Assembly (NCBI RefSeq): GCF_010183535.1
Contig: NC_071333.1
Span: forward strand, 12,336,587-12,400,586
From: Caenorhabditis remanei
Taxonomy: Eukaryota > Nematoda > Chromadorea > Rhabditida > Rhabditidae
Length of the DNA stretch: 64,000 nucleotides
Reading direction: 5' to 3'
A program made the translations under genes and the position numbers. The notes under the pieces are model-generated. The model searched no databases, was not told the DNA's origin, and saw nothing but the letters and a program-made list of their open reading frames with translations. Within the stretch, counting starts at the first letter, position 1. Every line of letters begins with the position of its first letter. Positions 49,071-60,667 of this stretch are shown here, in pieces.

Positions 49071-52000
49071 TCACTTGCTTTTTTTGATATCGAACAACTC
49101 TTGTTGTTTGGTGATTAACTCGGGGGCGGCGTGCAAAGCGTCTTGTATTGAGGGATATATCTGATTGTATGAAATTTTCTTCACCTCCTCGTTTCTCTTC
49201 TTCTCTTGATCTTCAGGAGACAACTTGTTGAATTCCTTAAGTTTTTTCTGCTTCATTTTCAGCTCATTTCTGACTTGAACCAGGGTTTTCTTGTCTTGAA
49301 CCAATTTCTTTTCATCTTCAGCCAATTGTTTTTGATCTTGAGAGATTTTGATTTCAATATGAGAAATATCCTCATCATCGTGCCCTCCGGACTCCACGTT
49401 TGCTTCAGCACATTTGTTCTTGTTCCTATTCATTTTCATACTGACAGAAGAAAGTGTTTTCTTTTCTTCCTGAATTCTCGATTCTTCTTGTTCAATTCTT
49501 TTTTCCTCTTTTTCAAGGTCTTCTTCGTCAATTGGACGTTCTTCAATTAGACCAGCAGCTCTGTACTGACGACGGACGGATGCTGCAAATCATTTTAATA
49601 ATAACTTTAATTCTTTTTGATTTTCTAAACATACATTTCAAATTGGCAAACAGCAGTATAGCGTTAAATCTGTGAAGACAATCGTTAGCCTCTTTCACGG
49701 CATCCATTCCCATCGAGTCAGTATAAGTCCAAGTGTGGCAGTCCAGAATGATTGCTGTCCATCCCTCTAGGGAACCATTCGCTGCATTTTCTCGTTTTTC
49801 AGAAATTTCATCGTTGATCATGTCGGTAAACTTTTCCGCATTGCAAAAAATCAATGGCGCATCAAAACGAATGATCGGGAACGGGGTTTCCTGGAAAAAC
49901 ATGAATTGGGAAAAAAAAATATCAGAAACATACCTTTGCTGATTGGTAATGAGTTTTTGCTTTGAAATCGTGTTCACCAATCTGTCCGAGGCGTTTGGTA
50001 GTTGGCCTAAAATAAATTTCTATACAAGCTTTTTCAAGTATCAAACTGACTGTAGAAATGGAATAGCAAGTGTGAGCAACGCGAACGCCATTCCAACAAA
50101 AACTCCTGGGGCTATATCAGTACACAGAGTGACAATTGCTGTGACTATCCAAATCCACTTAAAACAAGAAATATGATAGGAAATACATCGAAAACACTTA
50201 CAAAGTCATTTATGGAACATCTCCAGAAGTACGGTAATTCCGAGCATTTCTTCAGAAGTGAGCGAACAACAAAAACCACAATGGTGGCTAACACGCACTT
50301 GGGGAGGGGCTCTAGAAATACACCGAAGAACTCAATAACTCCCAAAATGATGAGAGCGCTGACTATTCCGGACAGTTGACTTCTAGCACCACTGTCCTTG
50401 TTCACCACAGTTCTGGATAAAGAGCAAGAAGTTGGAAACACTGGGAAAAAAGAAGAGCCAAAGTTAGTTATGCCCAGTGCAAGAAGTTCCTAAAATGTTG
50501 AATGTCAGATTAACTATTTAGTGAAATGTCGCACCTGATTAGTATCCAGCCGATATTTCAATTCACTTGCATACATTCGTCCCATAGCAATAGTCACCGA
50601 ATAAGCAACAATAGCTGAAAAGTTCAATTGTGTTTCGTCTTTTTTTCAATAAAAACCTACCAATTGATGCAGCGTCGTACCAAATAACTATCCATAGATC
50701 AATTCTCGGAATGCCAAAATGAGGAAACCTGCAGCTGATTTTGATTATAATTGCCGTGACCTAAAAGATACTCACCCACGAGGTACAGTTCGTAACGTTT
50801 GAACTCCATATTTCGCATCGAGGTTCAAGAAATACGATATGGTAATAGCGAGAGTCATCTGTAAAAATTAAGTGAATTATTATTTCTTATTGTGGTACAT
50901 ACCAAAATAAGATCTCTTGGAAACGGGAACTTCTTACATATCTTCTTGAATAGAGGCTCAAATAACATTTGCGAAACTATGAGGTATATAAGCGATCCAG
51001 CAGAGAGTAGAGTTGTCCATTCATTGAGTTTTGGGATATGCACGGCTATATCATACATTGACTGAAAATTAGAAGATCGAGGTTTTCGAGAATATGGCAA
51101 ACTCACATGAAACAAGCTGAACATAAACTCGTTTCTGTGTGGCACGGAAAATCCAAATATTTTTGGGATTTGATTGACGATCCCAAAGAAACATGCAGAG
51201 AACGTGATTCTGAAAAAAACCTTCTTTGTGAGTTTTGAAATCGAAAAATGCTTACGCTGAAACGGAAGACTCTGGCAACAACAACATGGCCTTGTTAAAA
51301 CGAAAGACGGACATGATTGTCTAAAAGATTCAAGCTTATCAGAGATGTTGTAAACCACTCATACCTGAAAGAGTCCAGTCAAGAGACAGAGGCTGGTGAT
51401 AATTTCGATGGAAGTCAATCCAGGGAATCCTGAAAGCTAAAAATGTTTCTTGTTTTTTATTGTCAACTTACTGATGGCATTGTCTCCGTGTTGCATTTTT
51501 TCAATACAGTTGTTCACCATAAGACAGGTGATCGAGAAGACACCAATGCTGGAAGTAGGCGATGATCCGAAGATGGCATAGAAGATTGGAGAAAAAAAAC
51601 TGGCATACAGCCCATGAACAGGGGGGAGACCCGCAAGCGTAGAATAACTCATAGCTGAAAAATAACGCTGAAAAGCACTAAGTTAATTATATTACCATAC
51701 CTTGCGGAACATTATATATGCCCGTGGTGACTCCCGCGAAGATGTCGGCGGAGAGTTGGCTTTTGTGGTAGCTGAAAAAAAAATATTATTTGAATTTAGG
51801 ATATCATCACAAAAATTCTACCACAAAAGTTCTAAGACTCTAATAATTACACTACTTTGCAACTAATTGTTTTTGTTATGTTTTGAAAACGCTTACCGGG
51901 AGGACCAATCCAGAATCGGCAGTCTCCTTTTCACTGCCTTTTTGCACCCGTTTCGGGTGAAGACAAGGCCAAAATTTTTGACCTTGCGCTTCACCCAATT

Positions 52001-52100
52001 CTCGCCGTCTTGCCTCCGATATCCATGAAGCTCGTCGTACTGTTGCTGAAAACAAAAATTATAGTTTTTAAATGTTGAAAAATAAAGTTACCTGATTCAT
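49071..52100 (-). CDS. sulp-2: SULP-2, SLC26/SulP-family anion transporter with STAS domain
   Basis: Sixteen exons (52100-52092, 52045-51897, 51771-51701, 51654-51472, 51429-51365, 51320-51256, 51209-51107, 51061-50903, 50858-50776, 50728-50661, 50614-50535, 50489-50202, 50157-50051, 50006-49934, 49890-49635, 49582-49071) close in phase to 756 aa. The SulP family features are clear: FAGVTTGIYNVPQAMSYSTL and LAGLPPVHGLYASFFSPIFY in the first membrane helices, many hydrophobic segments up to about residue 500, and a STAS domain after residue about 520 (FPIIRFDAPLIFCNAEKF, then GWTAIILDCHTWTYTDSMGM). The last exon is a charged tail rich in Lys/Gln/Glu, likely coiled coil. The first coding exon is only nine bases (MNQ). 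SLC26 proteins exchange sulfate, chloride or other anions. The symbol rests on synteny with unc-97, mec-2 and octr-1. Confidence 0.9.
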
Positions 52101-54035
52101 TTTTCAAATGAACCAGCAGCAGACCTTCCTTTAAGTACTTCTTTGAGAACGGCTGTAAAAAAGTTCATTACTCAACCGGAAAGTTACAAACAAGGGGGAG
52201 GCAGCTGATTAGCGTGGTCAAAGATACTATTATTGAAAAGCTGGTGGAAAATACACCCACTGTTTCATCAGAAAAACCCCAAAATCGGGTTAAAACTGAT
52301 AACACAGGGTCGTCCTGTGATCGGAAACAATTGACACCGATAATATCAGTGGAAATGAAAACATATTGTATGTTTGTGCTCAACGCGAGCCTTTTTGTAT
52401 CGGGTGCCAAAGGAGCGGTGGCAGGTACACCGAGGTACCGAATTATGCTTAGATTCAGAAATTTTATCGTTTTATGGTACGGAAAGGGAGTGCCTGGTGC
52501 AGGTGAGCTATGCCACGAGACCATACATATGCAAATCGGAAAAATCAGTTTCACAAAATGGGTTTAATGGTTTTTTTTCTGACACCAACAATTTGGAAAA
52601 AAGGAACTAAAAATTTGGTGGAAAAGGCTACATTATACTGTTTCGATTGTCATCATAAAATGCTTGGGACACTTATTGATTTGTATGCGAATAGAAGCAT
52701 TTGCAGAAACAAAGTCCCTCGCAATAACGCTATGAGTCACTCATGTCGAGGTTAACGGATGTTTCGGGAAAAGAATGAAAATGAGTAAGAAAAAGACGAA
52801 AAAGACCAATTATTTTTTCCCAAAAAAAATACGGAAGTTGTTAAAACGTGTATCACGTTTGAATGGACCGACGAATACAATTTTCGTCTCATGTAATGTC
52901 ATAACTGGTCATTTTATATATGAAAATTGATGGATTCAAAGTTTTTACTGTGAAAATATCATGAGATGTAGTTGGTTTTTTTTTTCGATGTTTCGTTAGT
53001 GTCATTATCTGTCATATCACATCTGATTAGTTTTTTGATCTTTGGGCTGTTTTAAAAAATTCAATTTCGTTAAATTTTGGACATCAAAATTTAATGTTTC
53101 AATGGGATTTTATGGGACGTGGTTTCATGTTTGAATTTTATTTATAGTAAAAATAGTCGAAATAAAAAAAAACACAAAACACATCGATCTAAAAAAAAAT
53201 TTATTAAAAATTAGAGCAGTTTTAGTTTTAAAAACATTGGTGTATCAGTTAGATTCAAACAAGCAGGTAACACATGATATACAAAACTTTTCAATATAGC
53301 AGAACTTACCAAAATTTCCATCCAAGTATATAACATTAAGGTAAACACTTTAATATCATCTAAGGATCTTTTGATTATTTTCCTTAGTGAATATCAGAGG
53401 TCATGTCGGCAGTGTTCTGTTGACTGTCTGCGGGAAGGGGTAATCCTATAATCCAGTCGTCATCGTGTCATGTTTTTCATCTGTTCTTTGCCAATTACTT
53501 GTTTCTATATTTTTAAACAAATATTTATATTTGTTGTTTTAACAGTTGTCATTCAAAAAACCACCTGTTGAGCATTTATTTATCTCTTGTTGGAACTGAC
53601 ACAGCCAAGAAGGGAGAAACTTGAGAAATTGAGAAACGACGTTAATTTTATGTGATACCGGTCTTTGTAATGGCGCCGCCGTTGTCACTTGTGCCGCCGA
53701 TTCGCCAATAACACTATATCCCCGGTCATTATCACTGTCGTTTATCGATTTCCCTTCCTAATTCTTCTCTCCAGTCTCACACTATCTTTGTCTCTGTGGG
53801 GTCCCCTCATGCGCATAGTAAGAGTGTGATGCATGTGTATGTGTGTGTGTGTGCGTGTGGTGCCGGTTTTTCCGATCCTTCTTCTCTTTTCAATCATCTC
53901 TCCTATCTGCGCAACAACATGTTCAACCGTTTTTTTTTTCTCGCCTTGATTTACAACGTTTTTTTCTCAAACTTTATTGCCCTCTGCTATCAATGTGACC
54001 TCTTAATGTGTCTGTTCCGTTTTGCAGATGTTACA
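52101..54035. other. Divergent region between sulp-2 and the PH-PTB gene
   Basis: Two overlapping open frames on opposite strands (52214-52567 plus, 52168-52554 minus) look like chance and have no splice support. A short TG microsatellite lies at 53834-53859. TTTTGCAG ending at 54027 is a splice or trans-splice acceptor just before the next gene. Confidence 0.55.
53834..53859 (+). repeat. (TG)n microsatellite
   Basis: Imperfect TG/GT run interrupted by TA and GC, upstream of the PH-PTB gene. Confidence 0.85.
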
Positions 54036-57000
54036 ATGAAAGAAAGAGTCGAACTGAACAATAATGGCAGATCCATCGAATCGCATTGCAAATTGTTCCA
54101 GAATGATAAGGTATACTTTATTTTTAGGTTATTAATTTTATATATCAAACAATTTCGACACTTCATTAACAACTTGAAACCAAACCACCACAGTCCTTAG
54201 CATCGTATCCAGCTTAATTATCACATACAATTTTGAGAAATCTAACTGTTCCGTTCCTTTTCTCTTATTTTTGTGTCAATTCAAATTAGTGTATCAATCT
54301 AGGCCATAGAGAACGGCGGAACACGAAAAGGCTTGAAAATGATAAATCACCTCTCATCTCTTTTCTCATAGACAAATTAGAAGAGAAGCAAATGAGTTTC
54401 ATTAATCATTTATCTTCTGTGTTCTGATATCTTGTAGAAAACAACTGATTTGAATGATATTTGATAGTGTGTTGATTACGACATTTATAATTTGATCAGT
54501 CCAATTAAATCAACACAATTGTTGTCATTCAAACTGAATACATTAATGAATTCAATTTATATCGCTTTAACTCAACAATCGAATATGTTTTGTATTACAG
54601 TGGGAGCCCCGATACATCGCTTGCAAACTACAAAATGATTTGGAAGATCAACTTCTAACCGTCTACAAGAATCGTAAAGATCGGCAGAAGAATAAAGCGA
54701 AACAGTCGATTCTTCTTCAAAACTACATCGGGTTTGAGAAAAGTGAATCGGAAATTAAAATAAGAGACTTCTCCCGCATACCTCTTGCATTTTCTCTTTT
54801 AATATTTTCAGGTTTCCCTCTGAAGAATAAAAATCAAACGCTAACGGTTATAACAAAAGAGTATAACGTTGTGCTTGCTTTTCATCTACCCGAAACTCTT
54901 TTACAATGGGAAACATGGTTCAAGAATGTGGGTGGTCAAAGTGAGTGAGATTCATTTTTTTGTTAATTCAACTGAAAATTCATTTTTTGACAGGCACAAC
55001 ACATTATATGCAACTATTGCAATTTCCTAATCAAAAAGATAATCCGTCGTTTGTCAACAAAGAAGTCAGATGTCATCTCCACGTGAGGATTGAAAACTAT
55101 GCGCAACCAAACGCATGGTCAAAGATAACACCCGTGAAAATTCGATTTTTTTCAGGATTCTCGACTTGCAGTAGTGTATGGATATCCAGCAGAAACATTA
55201 TTATATTGTGAAGTGGCAGCTGCAAGTATATCTGCAGATCATATGAACCACCGTGTAACAATAACTCCGTACGATGGAAGTAGTGAATTCGTATTTTGTT
55301 GTCCGTCGATTGAGCAGTTTTCAAAATTTTTGAGAAAAGCTAACGAAGATGATGGTTCACTCAACTTCTATCTAAACAAGAAGAGTGCTGAAGGTATATG
55401 GTTACAAAACGTGAGTTAATTCCTAAGCAATTAATCTTCTTATCGCCGTTATTATCAGATTGGGAATCGGACACGGAAGCATCAAGATTCGATATCGGGT
55501 CTGTCCGGAACCTTCAGTGGTTGGTTTAATCTTATGAGTCCTGCGACACCATCAATCAAGCAAAGCGATATTTTTTCGTCTAGGTGAGAAAACATTCTCT
55601 ATCGATGTTGAATATCTTCTTTTGATTCTTATTTACTTCACATTGAATATCTTCATCCTTATCAGCGCGGCAATCAACACCGTCGGTCTGAAGAATTCCG
55701 GAATGAAGACGCCAGTGGGAAGTTTAAAATTCCTCAACGGGTTATTGCCTGAAGTGACACCCACTCCACCGCCAGCGGAGACAGAAAACACTGAAACAGC
55801 ACCCGAGGTCAACCCTTCAGAACCAATCACATCAAATTCAGAATCCCCAGTGCTTGCAGAAACCGACAACGCTCCTTATTTAGGTTGGCTACATTTGAAA
55901 TTTGAGAAATATGGGGTGGTGGCATGACATTTCTCGAAATTAAGCTTTTGAAAACGATAATTTTCCAAAATACTTACATTCCAATCAAAACAACTACCGC
56001 CAGTCTATGTATCATCTTAAATGATCACTAATTACTAATCCAGGAATCCACGCAAAACAACGTAGTACAAGTTTACCAGACTATGTCAACGTATCCCATG
56101 TCATACGACCTACACCTCCATTACCTGAAGAAGAAACGGAAATAAGTACGACACATGTGATTCACTGTTTTTAAATTCTTCACCCTTTTTTCAGGCCAAC
56201 ATGAAGTCATTCAACGCAAGGCTTCAACAATGACCACACCTGCAAATGACTCACCGAGAATTTCAAATTGTGGAGAACATAAAGATTTCTTAACAAATCG
56301 AATTCCTTCGTAAGATTCAAAAATCAAGGGAATGTGTGTAATGTTTGTTTTGGTTTAAGAAAAGGAAGATCGATGATGGACTTCTCTACATTACCGTATG
56401 AAGAAACCGGAAGTCGTTTTGAAAGTTGGCGTAGGGCAAAGAAATTCATCTCAGCATTCAGCCAGAAATCACAACAAGATCTCTATAAAAGCGTTCCAAA
56501 GCTTGGAAATAGAAAAGCGTCGAGCACAAGTGCACTCCAATATCATCCAACTGAAATGAGTAGATCTTTAAATTTTCAAAAGTCAAGTCCACTCAATCAA
56601 AGTCTCCAAAAAATCCAATCAAAAACCAGTTTGGTGTCGAATTCATCAAGCAGTGAACTTGATGTAGTACCTCCACCAGCTCTAAACGTTGCTATATCCA
56701 ATCCGCCGCCTCCATTATTGCCAAAGAAGAATAAGGTATGAAAAACTCATGATTTGTTTTAAAACTGTGTTAGTTAAGGTTCAAGAAACTGAAGTGATAC
56801 CTGCGGGGTTAGTTCGTCTCCGTGAAGAAGGTTCATTGAAAATGCGAGGTGGAGTGAATATTGCACTTGCTAGAAGACTAAACGCTGGGATCAATGGATC
56901 TTTTACGGTACGACTTTTTATATTCTCACCGATAAGACACATTATTACAGAAATATGATGGAGATCGTGGCACTACTCATATGTACCCCATAACTCCTGA

Positions 57001-58322
57001 AGAAAAAGAACGGAAAATTGAAGAATTCATAGAAGAACGGAGACGTACTGCAGCATTGAGAAGAGCAGAAACTCCAGATTTATCTGATGATCGTAACCGA
57101 GAAGTTTTTTGTTTCTTTTTTCATGTTCATGTTTTAGCTCTGGCAATGGTTGTTTCAAAAGAAAGAGAGAAGATCCGAGCAATGGAAAGAAGAGCGTCAT
57201 CAGTTTCATTTAACAAAGCTAATTCAGTACAAGTTTCTCATCTCAACGATATTCAGAAGAAAGCGTTGGCGTCAGTGAAGATTATAACTCGAAATCGGTC
57301 ACATTCTGATAGGTCAGTCAGTTTATAGAAAAATTTCTCCTAAAAAATTATTTTTCAGTTTGTCATCATCCTCGGAATCATTATCATCAGATGCTCGCTC
57401 AAAGATTTCTATCAAGAAACGTAGCAACTCCCCTCCAACAATATTGGCTCCAACCATTATTCACAAAGCACCAAGCCAGCGAACGTTGACTGTTTGTTTT
57501 TTATTCACTCTTTTTATTCTAATTGTACATAGGCGATCCGACTCGCTTCCAAATGTATAATCATATTAGTTAATTGAAAAGAAGCTCTAGAGAGAATTTG
57601 TTCCGGTCTCTGAACCTTTTGGTTTCACTTACATTAGAATGCGGTAATGACTCACAGAACCCCATTTCACAATTGCAGCTCCAAAAACAATCGTCGTCGT
57701 CAATTGATTCACTTAACTCACAAAAGACAACACCAACAACATCTACTGTCCGACTGCCGACTCGTATCACTGTGAACCAGTCCTCAAGTACTGAACTTAG
57801 TAATAGTTGTCTGATAACATTCTTGAAAAACCCTTCCAATGAACTTATCCAAAATGTTTTCAGGTAGCGAAGAGAGTTCCGGAAAATCACAGCACTATTT
57901 TGAGAGCAACGTAAGTTTCTCGTCATATTTTCCCACTTTCCTAATTCATCCTCTCCGGACTCATCCAAGTTTATCCCCACTTTCCCAGCACTTCCTCATT
58001 TTTCGTTTCTTTGAATCATTTAAAACTGGAGCGGAAAAGAAAGAGATTTCATATTTAGATTGGTCCCAAAACGAGCGACTGCACGACGAGGACGTCGACA
58101 ACTACACCATCACACCAGACTCTAGGCAGACAGGATTCACGACGAATGTCCGAGGTTTTGCATAATAATATCGGGGTAAACAACAATTATTTTGTGGTTA
58201 TCCAGGGTCAAGGAAGTAATTCCTCAGATGCGATGGCCCAAGCGCGGAAAGGGTATTTTCGTAAAAATAATAAGATACGGCGAAGCAATAGACATTTGGA
58301 CGACTCGTCGACGTCGCCGTAG
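54036..58322 (+). CDS. PH + IRS-type PTB domain adaptor with long low-complexity tail, about 870-880 aa
   Basis: Exons 54036-54110, 54601-54742, 54812-54940, 54994-55082, 55156-55410, 55459-55583, 55666-55883, 56044-56145, 56195-56309, 56360-56735, 56779-56907, 56951-57092, 57138-57312, 57359-57484, 57533-57554, 57679-57799, 57864-57910 and 58059-58322 close in phase (883 aa; a 51-base GTTTTG...CCAG intron at 58155-58205 would make it 866). Residues about 15-115 look like a PH domain (WEPRYIACKLQ, LTVITKEYNVVLAFHLPETL, then LLQWETWFKNVG). Residues about 120-240 look like an IRS-type PTB domain (YMQLLQFPNQ, RLAVVYGYPAETLLYCEVAA, EFVFCCPSIEQFSKFLRKAN). A PH-PTB pair at the N-terminus is the layout of DOK/IRS adaptors, which bind phosphotyrosine receptors at the membrane. 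The tail is Ser/Pro-rich with polyproline stretches (NPPPPLLPKKNK). DOK-7-like is a guess. The 22-base exon at 57533 is the weakest junction. Confidence 0.8.
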
Positions 58323-58738
58323 TTGTTGTGACGTTTGAAGCTTGAAATTGAAAAACATGGACGACAAATTCTTGAGTATTTACGAATTGAACAATGATGG
58401 AACTCCGAGATACACAATTTAATAAGTGAATTTCGTATTGTTAGACTACTTTTCAAACGGGTCCTGTTTTTTTTGTTGACATAACAATTGATCTTACTCT
58501 TTGCGATTCGAATAAAAAATTGGGAAACTTTATTATTTCATTTTCCAAATAATAAATATTATTAATCCATACATGTTCAACAATACAAGAATATCATTTC
58601 CTGCATGAAAGTTTTTCGTCTCATGCTTGATTGATTATGTTTCAAAATGGAGTTTCAGCTGGGCATATAAATTAAAAACGACCCGAACACGCAAAATTTC
58701 AAATAAATGAGAAGCTATGAATGGCAGTGAGCATGAAT
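58323..58738. other. Convergent gap between the PH-PTB gene and octr-1
   Basis: Shared 3' flank of 416 bases. AATAAA at 58511-58516 on the plus strand serves the PH-PTB gene. AATAAA on the minus strand (plus TTTATT at 58529-58534) is a candidate for octr-1. The two signals nearly touch, so the transcripts end almost head to head. Confidence 0.6.
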
Positions 58739-60667
58739 TCATTTGTAGAACTCCATCAGAGGATGAATGAATCTCTCGAACTTATGAAGTTGTTTGCAAA
58801 GACCACGTTTGAATTCCCGGTTGAAAACAGTATAAATGACCGGGTTGATTCCAGAGTTACCTGAAAATATAATAGTTCGGATGGAATCGAGAAAGAATTT
58901 CCACTTACAGTAGCCTAACCAGAAGAAAAATTTGAAGACCAGTGGTGGAGCCTCGTGACCGAAAGCGCCGATAACGTAGAGCAACTGAACATTTCTCAGA
59001 TTAATTGAAAAAAAAGTTTAAGATAAACTTACGAAAAATGGGAGCCAACTCAAAATGAATGCAGATAAGATAATTCCGAGAAGCAATGTAGCTTGACGTT
59101 CTTTTGCCTTCAGTTTTCTCTTCCTCTTCTCACAAAACTTCTTCTCCTCCATCTTCCGTGCCAAATCAGATGATGGTGGACTATTGTGGTTTGTGTCAAG
59201 AGCAATCTGAAATTTTCCACATGATGAACGAAATTTAGATGTGATTCAACTTACACTCACCTTGACCCCTTGTCTTGGTAGTTCTTCGGAGATTTTCCTT
59301 AGTTGCCAGCAAACTTTGTTAATCATATCCCGATTGGACGCAGGTTTCTCTTTTTCATCCTCCACTGGATCTGAGTTTTCTTCTAATTCATATTCCATAT
59401 TGTATCTCTCTGAAAACAAAACAATACGTCATATCTCATGGAAATTAATTAATTACCATTTGTGCTGCTTCGGATTGTAAGCATATTCAATGTGTGATCA
59501 CGTCTTTCAGTTTCCTTCAGTCTCTGCCTACTATGACGTATTGTGATACTGTAGATTTTTGCATAAACAATGATGAGAATAACGACGGGAATGTAGAAAG
59601 ACCCAAGGGACGAGTATAGCACATATCCTGCAAAAAAGAACTTCCTGTGTCAATTCTTTGGCCTTTCCGTGCAAGTTACATACCGATATCAGTGCTCACG
59701 GAGCACTCTCCTTCTGCCCTTTCCGGCCGCCATCCGAAAATTGGTGGGAGGCAAATAAGAAGAGATACAATCCAAGAGACTCCTGGAAGTAGAAATGAAT
59801 TCAATGGAAAGGAAACAGAAAAATAAAAATAGCAACATTTCAAGAATCGCATCTAAAAATAAATCATTTCTTCCTCCTTACCAATATAAATAAACATCCT
59901 GAGCGGAGTCCGTGTTGCTGGATAAGTAAGTGGATGTGTCACTGAGAAATAGCGATCCAGCGAGATTGCACAAATGTGCAAGATGGAAGCAGTTACAAAA
60001 AGAACGTCGAGTGCCAGCCACATCTCACATAGAACAGTCCCTGAAATCAAATTCAAGTGTTGTGTTGTTGTTGTGGTCCTGCAAATTACCCATCGTCCAT
60101 TCTCCAACGATTTCGTAAGTTAGAGTAAGTGGCATGACCAACAGACCGACAAGCATATCCGCAACGGCGAGACTCACGATTAGCCAGTTTTGTCTTTGCA
60201 TTCGTAACTTCCTATCTCGGTACACTGTGACGACAACAAGTAAGTTACCAAATATGATAATCTGCAAAGATCAAGATTTGGGAGTTAGTGTACTATTGCA
60301 GACGTTCTTTTCTTCCTTATTTACGCCTTTTTTTTTTTTCTCATTAGGACCTGAACACTGAGTCTTAGATGGACTGTACTTCCTGCTACGCCTATGAATG
60401 TTCTATAGACTTAGTCAGTTCTATTGAAAAATAATAAGCAAGCTACAAGGAAAACCAAGATTTCTATGCAAAACAATACAAAGGAAGAAGCCCAGAGCGT
60501 CGCACATGACTCAGATAATTTTAATTGGTATCCTAGAAGAGCATCAAACTTCAACTGCATCGACTTACCAGCATGACTGTGAGCATTGAGGATATTGTGA
60601 GCACTGCTTCGCCAAGGTTTAAGCAGGCGACTTTTGTATCGCTCTCACTGCAGTTTAAATTCCACAT
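58739..60667 (-). CDS. octr-1: OCTR-1, octopamine-type biogenic amine GPCR, 406 aa
   Basis: Nine exons (60667-60569, 60261-60090, 60040-59882, 59782-59684, 59627-59457, 59409-59261, 59206-59033, 58984-58909, 58860-58739) close in phase to 407 codons. Rhodopsin-family hallmarks are present: GNLLVVV in TM1, [15 protein letters not shown] in TM2, a TM3 aspartate (ALDVLF) that binds the amine, DRY (SLDRYFSV), serines in TM5 ([10 protein letters not shown]), WLPFF in TM6 and NPVIY in TM7. The disulfide cysteines are CEMW before TM3 and GECS in loop 2. The third intracellular loop is long and charged with a Lys/Arg run before TM6. In C. elegans OCTR-1 is a Gi/o-coupled octopamine receptor in sensory neurons that controls innate immunity and avoidance. 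The N-terminus is short with one N-glycosylation site (NCS). Confidence 0.93.

Noticed and set aside
52168..52567. Overlapping 117-aa (plus) and 128-aa (minus) ORFs
   Set aside because: They mirror each other on opposite strands, have no matching splice sites or recognisable domains, and sit in the promoter region between two divergent genes.
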